DNA of 5,791 nucleotides from Caulobacter sp. GTDB taxonomy: Bacteria; Pseudomonadota; Alphaproteobacteria; Caulobacterales; Caulobacteraceae. How positions within the stretch are numbered: position 1 is the first letter of the stretch; each line of letters begins with the position of its first letter. The stretch lies in contig JACMOF010000350.1 in the NCBI GenBank assembly GCA_014378155.1, forward strand, positions 1 to 5,791. Direction: 5' to 3'. The notes under the pieces are model-generated. The model saw nothing but the letters and a program-made list of their open reading frames with translations, searched no databases and was not told the origin of the DNA. Below are positions 1-5,791 of this stretch, piece by piece. A program made the translations under genes and the position numbers.

Positions 1-213
1 GCGACGCTGACGGGCCCCGACGGCGCGACCACCACCGTCACAGCCTCGCCCGAATGCCGTTGGCTCCACGTCTATTCGCCGCCGGGCGCCGACTTCATCT
101 GCGTCGAGCCGGTCGCCAACCGTCCTGACCCGTTCGGGGGCGAGGACAGCGGAATCAGGATCCTGGCGCCGGGCGAGACGATGTCGGTGTGGGTGAAATT
201 CGCCTCGGCATAA
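1..213 (+). CDS. Aldose 1-epimerase (mutarotase), C-terminal end, partial
   Basis: The frame is open from the first base and ends at TAA (211-213), giving the last 70 residues of a protein whose start lies outside the window. The segment FICVEPVANRPDPF, followed by GIRILAPGETMSVWVKF, matches the C-terminus of the galactose mutarotase / aldose 1-epimerase family. There a Glu in a 'CxEP...PD' context is the catalytic base (here Glu36 of the fragment), and the protein ends with a 'LAPGE' turn and a last beta strand. The family interconverts alpha and beta anomers of aldoses, usually in the cytoplasm. Nothing links it to the respiratory genes; it converges on fixK, with 48 bases between the stop codons and no clear hairpin terminator there. 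The family call is fairly secure; sugar specificity cannot be told from this fragment. Confidence 0.82.
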   Translation, partial: ATLTGPDGATTTVTASPECRWLHVYSPPGADFICVEPVANRPDPFGGEDSGIRILAPGETMSVWVKFASA

Positions 214-261
214 GCGTTCCTCGATCTCGCGGCTCGCGGTCTCGAACATCTAGGGACTTCG

Positions 262-909
262 TCAATCCACCATGGCTTCCAGCGCCGCGCGGTCGCGTAG
301 CAGCACCTTGCGGGCCGCCGGCAGGGCGATAAGCCCGTCGTGCTGAAACTGGGTCAGGGTTCGCGACACGGTCTCGATGGTGAGGCCCAGATAGTCGGCC
401 ATGTCCTGGCGAGTCATGGGCACATCGAGCAAGGCCTGGGCGCCCGTCCGTTCGGCGAGGTCCAGCAGCAGGGCGGCTACCCGTTCGCAAGCGGCGCGGC
501 GGCCTAGCGTCAGCGCATGGTCCTGGCTGCGGCGCAGGCTGTCGGTGGTCAGTTCCAGGAGCCGGCGCGCGACGTCGCCGCGCTCGGCGGCCAGGGTGTC
601 GAGAGCGGCGCGCGGCATGGCGCGCACCAGGGTTTCGGACAGGGTCTCGGCGCTGGCCCGATAGGTCGGGCCGCTCTCCAGTCCAAAGACGTCGCCAGGG
701 AAGTGGAAGGCCTCGATCTGCCGGCGACCATCGCGCAGGATCCGACAGGTGCGCAAGGACCCCGAGATCAACTGAAAGACCCGGTCGGCGGACTGGTCCT
801 GGTGGAAGATCGTCTCGTCGCGCCCGTGGCTCAGATGCAGGCCGTCGAGGACAAGGGCCGGCGGTGGGCGGGCAGGCGATAGGGTGGGCGCGTGGATCAC
901 GGACAGCAT
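262..909 (-). CDS. fixK: FixK-type CRP/FNR transcription regulator
   Basis: A 215-residue protein of normal CRP/FNR length. Residues about 18-100 form the beta-roll sensor domain (RVFQLISGSLRTCRIL, HFPGDVFGLE), about 100-135 the dimer helix, and 165-187 the helix-turn-helix. The recognition helix has Glu179, Ser182 and Arg183 in ETVSRTL, the E-SR pattern of FNR/FixK proteins that read TTGAT-N4-ATCAA sites. The N-terminal cysteine cluster of oxygen-sensing FNR is absent; the only cysteines are Cys55 and Cys141. This points to FixK, which is controlled mainly through its synthesis by FixJ. ATG (907-909) is preceded by GGGAG (916-920) at good spacing, which supports this start. It lies 90 bases downstream of fixJ in the same orientation, behind a FixJ-box-like sequence. 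The expected role is to amplify the low-oxygen signal by activating genes for high-affinity oxidases. Another FNR-family member (for example an Fnr/Anr paralogue) is possible, but the cysteines and context favour FixK. Confidence 0.88.
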   Translation of the reverse strand: MLSVIHAPTLSPARPPPALVLDGLHLSHGRDETIFHQDQSADRVFQLISGSLRTCRILRDGRRQIEAFHFPGDVFGLESGPTYRASAETLSETLVRAMPRAALDTLAAERGDVARRLLELTTDSLRRSQDHALTLGRRAACERVAALLLDLAERTGAQALLDVPMTRQDMADYLGLTIETVSRTLTQFQHDGLIALPAARKVLLRDRAALEAMVD

Positions 910-974
910 GGCGATCTCCCGATAGCGCCGTCACTGTCTCGCGTCGCGGTCGGGCGGTACAGTCGTGACCGACG

Positions 975-994
975 CCTAAGGGCGAATACCTAGG
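975..994 (-). promoter_or_regulatory. Putative FixJ-binding box of the fixK promoter
   Basis: In the fixJ-fixK gap the minus strand reads CCTAGGTATTCGCCCTTAGG. Its core GGTATTCGCCCTTA (977-990) agrees at 10 of 14 positions with AGTAATTTCCCTTA, the FixJ-dependent element of Sinorhizobium fixK and nifA promoters as I recall it. The outer bases form an imperfect palindrome (CCTA...TAGG), as expected for a dimeric LuxR-type regulator. The box ends 67 bases before the fixK ATG, leaving room for a core promoter downstream of it. I saw no convincing sigma70 -35/-10 pair, as is usual for activator-dependent promoters. The gene context supports the call; the consensus match is from memory. Confidence 0.6.
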
Positions 995-999
995 ACGGC

Positions 1000-1614
1000 T
1001 TACCCCTGCCGCGCCGACAGCGTCATCCGCACCAGCGCGGCCAGGTTGTCGGCGTGCATCTTGGCCATCAGCTTGGCGCGATAGATCTCGACCGTTCGAG
1101 GGCTGATCCCCAGGTCGCGGGCGATCACCTTGTTGGGCTGCCCCTCGACCACGCCATCCAGCACCTGGCGCTCGCGTTCGGACAGGGTCTCCAGCCTCTG
1201 CAGGACCAGGGTCCTGTCGTCGGAGGCCGCAGTGGAGGCCGGCGTCGGTCCCGCGGCCAGCGCCCGGGTCAGGGCGTCGAGGATCCGCGCCTCGCCGAAT
1301 GGCTTTTCGATGAAATCGATCACCCCGGCCCGCATGGCCTCCACCGCCAGGGGGATGTCGCCATGGCCGGTGATCATCAGGACGGGCACGCGCGAGCCGC
1401 GACTGTTCAGTTCACGGACCAGCTCCAGGCCGGTCATGTCGGGCATGCGCATGTCGGTGATCACGCAGCCGGCGCCATCGAGCGGCAGGGCGTCGAGCAG
1501 CGCCAGGGCGGAGGCGTGGCTGACCACGGCGAAGTCGGCGGCCTCCAGCAGGAAGGCCAGGGCCTCGCGGGCGCTCTCGTCGTCATCGACCAGGTGGATC
1601 ACGGCTTCACTCAT
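1000..1614 (-). CDS. fixJ: Response regulator FixJ
   Basis: A 204-residue protein: receiver domain 1-120, short linker, and LuxR/FixJ-type DNA-binding domain 140-204. Receiver residues are visible: the acidic pocket in LVDDDES (9-15), phospho-acceptor Asp54 in VITDMRMPDM, Thr82 in MITGHGD and Lys104 in FIEKPF. The output domain has LSERERQVLDGVVEGQPNK (144-162) followed by ISPRTVEIYRAKLMAKM, very like rhizobial FixJ. Phosphorylated FixJ dimerises and activates fixK-class promoters. I chose the ATG at 1612-1614, which gives MSEAVIHLVDDD, the usual FixJ N-terminus, with GAAAG just upstream. A Met five codons earlier (1627-1629) has no ribosome site and would add MKARS. With the chosen start the gene overlaps the fixL stop by 8 bases (ATGAGTGA), implying translational coupling and balanced kinase and regulator levels. 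Confidence 0.93.
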   Translation of the reverse strand: MSEAVIHLVDDDESAREALAFLLEAADFAVVSHASALALLDALPLDGAGCVITDMRMPDMTGLELVRELNSRGSRVPVLMITGHGDIPLAVEAMRAGVIDFIEKPFGEARILDALTRALAAGPTPASTAASDDRTLVLQRLETLSERERQVLDGVVEGQPNKVIARDLGISPRTVEIYRAKLMAKMHADNLAALVRMTLSARQG

Positions 1615-3088
1615 TGATCGGGCTTTCATCGTCGTGTCGTGCGTGGTCGTGCTGGGGCGGCAGGGTGAAATGAAACACCGTCCCGCCCTTGGGATTGGCG
1701 TCGGCCCAGATGCGCCCGCCGTGCGCCTCGATGATCGAGCGCGAGATCGACAGGCCTACCCCCATGCCCTCGGCCTTGGTGGTCATGAATGGCTGGAACA
1801 GGCGCTCGCGGAAATCGTCATTGATGCCCGAACCGGTGTCGGTGACGCTCACTTGGACGGAGTCGCTGTCGAGGCGCTGGCTTGCGATGGTCAGCTCGCG
1901 GCGCGGCGAGTCGGCCATGGCGTCGACGGCGTTGCGGATCAGATTGACCAGCACCTGCTGGATCTGGACTCGATCGGCATAGACCGCGTCGGCGGCGGGA
2001 TCGAGCTTCAGGCGGGTGGTGACCAAGTGCTCGCGGGCGCCGATCAGGGCCAGGGCGGCGGCGTCCTCGACCACCTTCGACAGGCGTTCGGGCGCGCGCT
2101 CGCTGGCTCCGCGCCGCACGAATTCGCGCATCCGGTGGATGACGTCGCCGGCCCGCAGGGCCTGGGCCGAGGCCTTGTCGACCGCGTCGCGCACCTTGGC
2201 CTGATCCTCGGGCCGGCCCCGGTCGAGCAGGCGGCGCGAACCGGTCAGCAGGTTGGCGATCGCCGACAGCGGCTGGTTCAGTTCGTGCGCGAGGGTCGAG
2301 GCCATTTCGCCCATGGCGGTCAGTCGCGAGACATGAACGAGCTCGGTCTGCAGGTCGCGCAGCCTCGTCTCGGTCTGCTGGCGATCCGTCAGGTCGCGGA
2401 TGAAGCCGGTATAGAAGGGGCTGGAGCCTCGGGTCTCGCCGACCGCCAGCTCCATCGGAAAGGTCGAGCCGTCCTTGCGCTGGCCGACCACGACGCGGCC
2501 CGTGCCGATGATCTTGGGTTCACGGCTGCGAGCATAGTTGGCGAGGTAGCCGTCGTGACCCTCCCGGTGCGGTCCAGGCATCAGGCTGCTGACATTGCGT
2601 CCTATGGCCTCGGCCGCGCTCCAGCCGAACAGGCGCTCGGCGGCCGGGCTGAACGAGGTCATCAGGCCGGCGGGGTCGATGACGATCACGGCGTCGGGCG
2701 CGCTGTCGAGGATCGACTGCAGATGATGGGTCATGGCCGCAGCGCGTCGACGGGCGGCATGGAACCAGCCGCCGCCGATCGACATGCCGACCCCGATCAT
2801 CACGAACACCAGGCTGGACAGGGCCGTGGCCTGGTCATGCAGGCCGCGCGCCTTCAAGGCCCACACCGCCGCCGCCGCCAGCACGGTGGCGAACAGCCCT
2901 GGCGCCAGACCGCCGACTGCGGCGCTGATCAGCACCGCAGGCACGAACAGCAGGAAGGCCGACGACGCATTGAACGCCGGCGGCAGGGCCAACTGCACCA
3001 GGCAACAGGCCGCCACCGTAGCCAGGGCCGCCAGATAGGCCCGAGGCCGCAGGTCGCTGTGCAGCGTGCCGGCCGTAACCGTGGTCAT
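1607..3088 (-). CDS. fixL: Oxygen-sensing haem-PAS histidine kinase FixL
   Basis: From the ATG at 3086-3088 the protein has 493 residues; numbers here follow the longer 502-residue frame from a TTG at 3113-3115 (subtract 9 for the ATG). Four hydrophobic segments (about 26-45, 52-68, 70-88, 99-117) anchor it in the inner membrane. A PAS domain (133-245) follows, with the haem-FixL signature: His187 in HREGHDGY as the likely proximal haem ligand, and Arg207 in IIGTGRVVVGQRKDGSTFP, the arginine that contacts bound oxygen. Their 20-residue spacing equals that of Bradyrhizobium FixL (His200/Arg220). The kinase core has the H-box with His277 in TLAHELNQPL, the N-box NLIRNAVDAM (391-400), G1 DTGSG and G2 GMGVGLS. 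Oxygen on the haem inhibits autophosphorylation; loss of oxygen lets it phosphorylate FixJ. The start is uncertain between TTG 3115, GTG 3091 and ATG 3088. A GGAG stands 11 bases before the GTG and 14 before the ATG. It begins about 33 bases after cydC and overlaps fixJ. Confidence 0.94.
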   Translation of the reverse strand: MTTVTAGTLHSDLRPRAYLAALATVAACCLVQLALPPAFNASSAFLLFVPAVLISAAVGGLAPGLFATVLAAAAVWALKARGLHDQATALSSLVFVMIGVGMSIGGGWFHAARRRAAAMTHHLQSILDSAPDAVIVIDPAGLMTSFSPAAERLFGWSAAEAIGRNVSSLMPGPHREGHDGYLANYARSREPKIIGTGRVVVGQRKDGSTFPMELAVGETRGSSPFYTGFIRDLTDRQQTETRLRDLQTELVHVSRLTAMGEMASTLAHELNQPLSAIANLLTGSRRLLDRGRPEDQAKVRDAVDKASAQALRAGDVIHRMREFVRRGASERAPERLSKVVEDAAALALIGAREHLVTTRLKLDPAADAVYADRVQIQQVLVNLIRNAVDAMADSPRRELTIASQRLDSDSVQVSVTDTGSGINDDFRERLFQPFMTTKAEGMGVGLSISRSIIEAHGGRIWADANPKGGTVFHFTLPPQHDHARHDDESPINE

Positions 3089-3121
3089 CACGTGATAGCG
3101 ATCTCCGCTCCGCAAGGTCGG

Positions 3122-4744
3122 CTACCCTATAGCGCGGGGCGAAGCGATTGGCAGTTGCTGATCGCACAGGGCGCGCGGCGCGGCGCGGTGGCTCACCAGG
3201 ATCAGGCCCTGGCCGGTGCGTTTGAGCCGAGCGTCGAGGCGCGCGACGACCAGGGCCTCGGTCGCCGGGTCCAAGCCTTCGGTAGGCTCGTCGAGCAGCA
3301 GCCAGGGCGCGTCGCGCAGCAGGGCGCGGGCCAGGCTGAGGCGCCGCCGCTCGCCGCCGGAGAGCCGTTCGCCGTTCTCGCCGATCCAGGTGTCCAGGGT
3401 CAGGGGCATGTCGCGAACGCGAGCCTCAAGCCCGGCGTCTGCCAGGGCGTTCCACATCGCGGCTTCGGCGTGAGCGCCGGCGAGAGCCAGGTTGGCGCGG
3501 ACGGTGCCCTCGAACAGGACGGCGTCCTGCGGGGCGTAGGCGAAGGTGGAGCGCGTTTGGGCGCTTGGTTCTTGGCCTGCGCATAATGGTAACAACCGCT
3601 CATCCCGGCGAATGCCGGGATGAGCGGATTTGGAAAAAGAGCGCAATCCAAGGAGCCGCTCAAGGATGGTGGTCTTGCCGCAGCCGGACGGACCAGTCAG
3701 GACCAGCCGGGCGCCGGGTTCAACCAGCAGGTCCCCGAAAGTCAGGCTCGTCCGCTCCGCTATGGCGCGGGCGCCCGCCTCGCTCGGCTCATGTTTCAGC
3801 ACAGTGTCCAGCCGCACCGCCGCCGCATCCGCTCCGGCATCCTGCTCGAAGGCCTTGGTCACGCCGGACAAGCCTTCCAGCGCCATCGCCGCCGCCAGGC
3901 CCGCCATCGCCGCCAACGGCTGGGCGGCGCTTTGGGCGAAAACCAAGGTCAGCGCCACGGCGAGGCCGAGGATCAGGCCTTGCAGCACGACCAGCCAGCC
4001 CTGGGCGGCGACCGCCTTGCGCCTCAGGGTGTCGAGGTCGACGCCCAGCGCCTCGATCTCCGCCGCCGCGCGATCCTGGACGCCGTAAACCCGCAGCTCC
4101 GGCGCGGCGGCGACATAGGCGGCCATGGCGTCCTTCAGCGCGCCGGTGGCTTGCTGGATCGCGGGTCCGGTGCGGACGCTCAGGCGGCGGGCCAGCCAAC
4201 GGCTCGAGACCAGCGAGACCGCGACGCTCACCGCCGCGACCAGGGCCGAGGCCCAGCTTGCCCCGGCCGCCATCGCCACCCCGGACGCCACGGCCGCGCC
4301 GGCGCCCCAGGGCGCGGAGAGGCGGATGAAGCGGGTTTCCACGGCGTCGATGTCCTGCACCAGCCGCGCCGAGGCCTCGCCGCGCGACAGGGCCATCGCC
4401 TCGGCGGGCGGCGACGCGGCCAGGGCGGCGAACAGGGCCGGGCGGATGGCGGCCAGGGCCTTCAGCGCGGCGGCATGGCCGCTCAGGCGCTCCAGATAGC
4501 GAAAGGCGGTGCGCAGGATGGCCAGAAGGCGAATGCCGGCGCTGGGCAACAGCACGTTAAACGCCTGGGCCGCCGCGAGGCCTCCCAGGCCGGCGATCGC
4601 CGCGCCAGTCAGGAACCAGCCCGAGAGCCCCAGCAACAGCACCGTCGAGGCCCCGACGATCGTGGCCGAGGCGGCGGCCAGGCGCAGTCCGTCGGCGTGG
4701 CGCCGGCGCTGCTGGCGGACCAGCCGGGCGAGGGGACCGCTCAC
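3122..4744 (-). CDS. cydC: Cytochrome bd assembly ABC exporter subunit CydC
   Basis: A 540-residue ABC half-transporter. Residues 1-310 form the membrane domain with about six hydrophobic segments (near 24-46, 52-78, 145-163, 164-182, 250-270, 276-294). Residues 330-540 form the ATPase: Walker A GPSGCGKT (351-358), Q-loop Gln406 in AYAPQDAVLF, signature LSGGE (461-465), Walker B LLLDEPT (482-488) and switch His519. CydC pairs with CydD in the inner membrane; in E. coli the complex exports cysteine and glutathione and is needed for cytochrome bd assembly. The start is GTG (4742-4744), overlapping the cydD stop by 4 bases (GTGA), a sign of coupled translation. Between Walker A and the Q-loop, about residues 368-398, the expected 'GEI.L.G..' stretch is replaced by repeat-derived sequence. 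Lysine-to-Gln distance is 49 residues here and 40 in the adjacent CydD. All ATPase motifs are intact, so I do not call it a pseudogene. Assignment as CydC rather than CydD rests on gene order and motif pattern. Confidence 0.9.
   Translation of the reverse strand: MSGPLARLVRQQRRRHADGLRLAAASATIVGASTVLLLGLSGWFLTGAAIAGLGGLAAAQAFNVLLPSAGIRLLAILRTAFRYLERLSGHAAALKALAAIRPALFAALAASPPAEAMALSRGEASARLVQDIDAVETRFIRLSAPWGAGAAVASGVAMAAGASWASALVAAVSVAVSLVSSRWLARRLSVRTGPAIQQATGALKDAMAAYVAAAPELRVYGVQDRAAAEIEALGVDLDTLRRKAVAAQGWLVVLQGLILGLAVALTLVFAQSAAQPLAAMAGLAAAMALEGLSGVTKAFEQDAGADAAAVRLDTVLKHEPSEAGARAIAERTSLTFGDLLVEPGARLVLTGPSGCGKTTILERLLGLRSFSKSAHPGIRRDERLLPLCAGQEPSAQTRSTFAYAPQDAVLFEGTVRANLALAGAHAEAAMWNALADAGLEARVRDMPLTLDTWIGENGERLSGGERRRLSLARALLRDAPWLLLDEPTEGLDPATEALVVARLDARLKRTGQGLILVSHRAAPRALCDQQLPIASPRAIG
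3555..3644. mobile_element. Possible limits of the inserted repeat-bearing segment
   Basis: The palindrome lies in a block unlike the rest of cydC. Positions 3581-3595 are 10/15 A+T and 3628-3640 are 10/13 A+T in a strongly GC-rich gene. The codons include two TTA (3584-3586, 3590-3592), TTT, TCT, AAA, ATT and several CAA/CCA, all uncommon in such genomes. GAGCGC occurs at 3549-3554 and again at 3639-3644, exactly 90 bases (30 codons) apart, and could be a target duplication. A 6-base match is weak evidence in GC-rich DNA. Removing the 90 bases keeps the frame but would leave only about 19 residues between Walker A and the Q-loop, too few for a normal domain, so replacement or a smaller insertion is equally possible. 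Confidence 0.35.
3596..3627. repeat. Perfect 14-bp inverted repeat (REP-like palindrome) inside cydC
   Basis: CCGCTCATCCCGGC (3596-3609), loop GAAT (3610-3613), then the exact reverse complement GCCGGGATGAGCGG (3614-3627). The TCATCCCGGCGAA core is typical of the short REP-like palindromes scattered through many high-GC proteobacterial genomes, usually between genes; their translations give the familiar 'IPAFAGM' string, which appears here in a minus-strand frame other than cydC's. In this window the element sits within cydC and is read as about residues 374-383 (AHPGIRRDER). Symmetry and position are seen directly; family membership is recalled, and copy number elsewhere in the genome cannot be seen. 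Confidence 0.85.
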
Positions 4745-5791
4745 AGCCGCACGACGCGGCTAGCCAGCGCGGCCAGGGCTTCTGAGTGGGTGGCGATCAA
4801 GGTCGTGCGGCCCCGGGCGGCTTGGGCGATGATCGGCAGCAGGGACTGTTCCGACGCCGCGTCAAGATCAGCGGTCGGCTCGTCGAGCAGGAGGATGCCG
4901 GCGGGCTTGAGCATGGCGCGGGCCAGGCTCAGCCGGCGCCGTTCGCCCCCGGAGAGGCCGGCGCCGCGCTCGTCGAGCCGAGCGTCGAGGCCGCCTCGAC
5001 CATCGAGCACCTGTGTCAGTCCGACCGCCCGCTCCGCGACTTCGAGCTCATCGCGGCGCGCGCCTGGATGGGCCAGGGCCAGGTTGTCCGCGAGGGTTCC
5101 TGGCAGGACCACCGGCGACTGCCCGGCCCAGGCCACGGCGGACGCGATCGAGCCCAGGTGCGACAGGCGCTGGTCGCCGATCAGCACCTCGCCGCTGCTG
5201 AGCGGGGCCAGGCCCAGCAGCAGGTTCAGCAGCGTGGTCTTGCCGCTGCCGCTGGGACCCAGCAGGGCGACGACCTCACCGGGGGCGATGGCGAGGTCGA
5301 AGCTGTCGAACACCGGGGTCTCACCGGCGGCGTAGGTCACGGTCACCGACTGAAAGCGGATCGCGGGCGGGGCGTCAAACACCATGACAGGCGGGCTTGG
5401 CGTCGGAGCTGGCAAGGCGGCCAGGGTCAGGGCGGCGGCTTCGGCGGCCTGGCGATCGTGATAGGCGGGGGCCAAGCGGCGCTGCGGGACGGAGACTTCG
5501 GGCGGGAGGGCCAGGGCGAAGAAGGCCCGCTTGAGGTCCAACTGTTCGGGCGCCGGGAAGGGCAGCAGCCGCAACAGGTTGAACCCGCAATAGACCGCGA
5601 CCAGGGCCACCGAAAGGGCGGCGAAGAACTCCAAGGCCCCCGACGACAGAAAGGCCACCCTGAGCACGCGGATGGTCCGCGCCGCCAGGTCCTCGGCCGC
5701 GCGCGACAAGTCTCGCGTCACCGCGCCCTCGGCCTGGAAGGCCAGCACCACCGGCAGGGCGCGGACCCGGTCCAGGAACAGACTGGACAGC
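4741..5791 (-). CDS. cydD: Cytochrome bd assembly ABC exporter subunit CydD, 5' end missing
   Basis: The frame is open to the right edge, giving the last 349 residues; the GTG at 5749-5751 is internal, because coding continues upstream as SSLFLDRVRALPVVLAF, a CydD-like stretch. Perhaps 200 N-terminal residues lie outside. Visible parts: the last membrane helices (VAFLSSGALEFFAALSVALV and on), a linker rich in Pro and Ala, and a full ATPase domain with Walker A GPSGSGKT (178-185 of the fragment), Q-loop Gln224, signature LSGGE (279-283), Walker B LLLDEPT (300-306) and His335. The 'FLSSxxLEFFAALSVALVAVY' helix is characteristic of CydD. With CydC it forms the inner-membrane thiol exporter required for cytochrome bd biogenesis. 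Its TGA overlaps the cydC GTG. Its ATPase domain has normal Walker A to Q-loop spacing and serves as an internal comparison for the altered region of cydC. Confidence 0.9.
   Translation of the reverse strand, partial: LSSLFLDRVRALPVVLAFQAEGAVTRDLSRAAEDLAARTIRVLRVAFLSSGALEFFAALSVALVAVYCGFNLLRLLPFPAPEQLDLKRAFFALALPPEVSVPQRRLAPAYHDRQAAEAAALTLAALPAPTPSPPVMVFDAPPAIRFQSVTVTYAAGETPVFDSFDLAIAPGEVVALLGPSGSGKTTLLNLLLGLAPLSSGEVLIGDQRLSHLGSIASAVAWAGQSPVVLPGTLADNLALAHPGARRDELEVAERAVGLTQVLDGRGGLDARLDERGAGLSGGERRRLSLARAMLKPAGILLLDEPTADLDAASEQSLLPIIAQAARGRTTLIATHSEALAALASRVVRL

Noticed and set aside
214..261. Bidirectional terminator between the epimerase gene and fixK
   Set aside because: Expected between convergent genes, but I found no convincing stem-loop with a T-run on either strand in these 48 bases.
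155..934. 259-codon minus-strand open frame overlapping fixK in another frame
   Set aside because: It is extremely rich in Arg, Pro and Ala, extends into the convergent epimerase gene, and shares its span with a clear FixK.
1612..1640. Possible FixK/FNR box at TTGATCGGGC in the fixL-fixJ junction
   Set aside because: Only the left half-site TTGAT is present; the ATCAA half at the required 4-base spacing is missing, and the site lies within coding sequence.
1630..1660. Short CACGAC-like reiterations near the end of fixL giving a His/Asp-rich tail
   Set aside because: The units are imperfect and few, fall after the kinase domain, and can be explained by ordinary codon use for His, Asp and Arg.
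1130..3586. 818-codon open frame on the plus strand opposite fixL, part of fixJ and part of cydC
   Set aside because: It lies antisense to genes with complete catalytic motifs, has no recognisable domain, and is rich in Arg, Gln, Gly and Ala. This is the usual antisense open frame of high-GC coding DNA.
3122..4744. cydC as a pseudogene disrupted by the repeat
   Set aside because: The frame is uninterrupted, and Walker A, Q-loop, signature, Walker B and switch histidine are all present.
3620..5335. 571-codon plus-strand open frame opposite cydC and cydD
   Set aside because: It is antisense to two well-supported ABC transporter genes, has a low-complexity composition and shows no motif.

Overview
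The window is GC-rich DNA (roughly two thirds G+C by eye) whose codon use and gene content fit an alphaproteobacterium, most likely Caulobacter or a close relative. That placement is inference from FixLJ-FixK and CydDC together in one high-GC locus; no rRNA or other taxonomic marker is present. Five genes lie head to tail on the minus strand. A sixth, the 3' end of an aldose 1-epimerase gene, converges on them from the left on the plus strand.

In minus-strand order, right to left: cydD (5' end outside the window) and cydC overlap by 4 bases and encode the two halves of the heterodimeric ABC exporter needed to assemble cytochrome bd oxidase. About 33 bases later come fixL, a membrane-anchored haem-PAS histidine kinase, and fixJ, its response regulator, with start and stop overlapping. 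A gap of 90 bases follows, carrying a FixJ-box-like sequence. Then comes fixK, an FNR/CRP-type regulator without the iron-sulphur cysteines. The locus therefore reads as low-oxygen sensing (FixL), relay (FixJ), transcriptional amplification (FixK) and a maturation factor for a high-affinity terminal oxidase (CydDC). The tight spacing suggests that cydDC-fixLJ may be co-transcribed, while fixK has its own FixJ-dependent promoter.

The main oddity is in cydC. Between Walker A and the Q-loop of its ATPase domain is a perfect 14-bp inverted repeat with a 4-nt loop, of the REP-like 'TCATCCCGGCGAA' type. It is flanked by AT-rich DNA with codons, including two TTA, unlike the rest of the gene. The reading frame stays open, so this looks like a palindromic repeat accommodated inside a protein. 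I see no tRNA, rRNA, CRISPR array, transposase or phage gene. The long plus-strand open frames opposite fixJ, fixL, cydC and cydD are read as high-GC antisense shadows.
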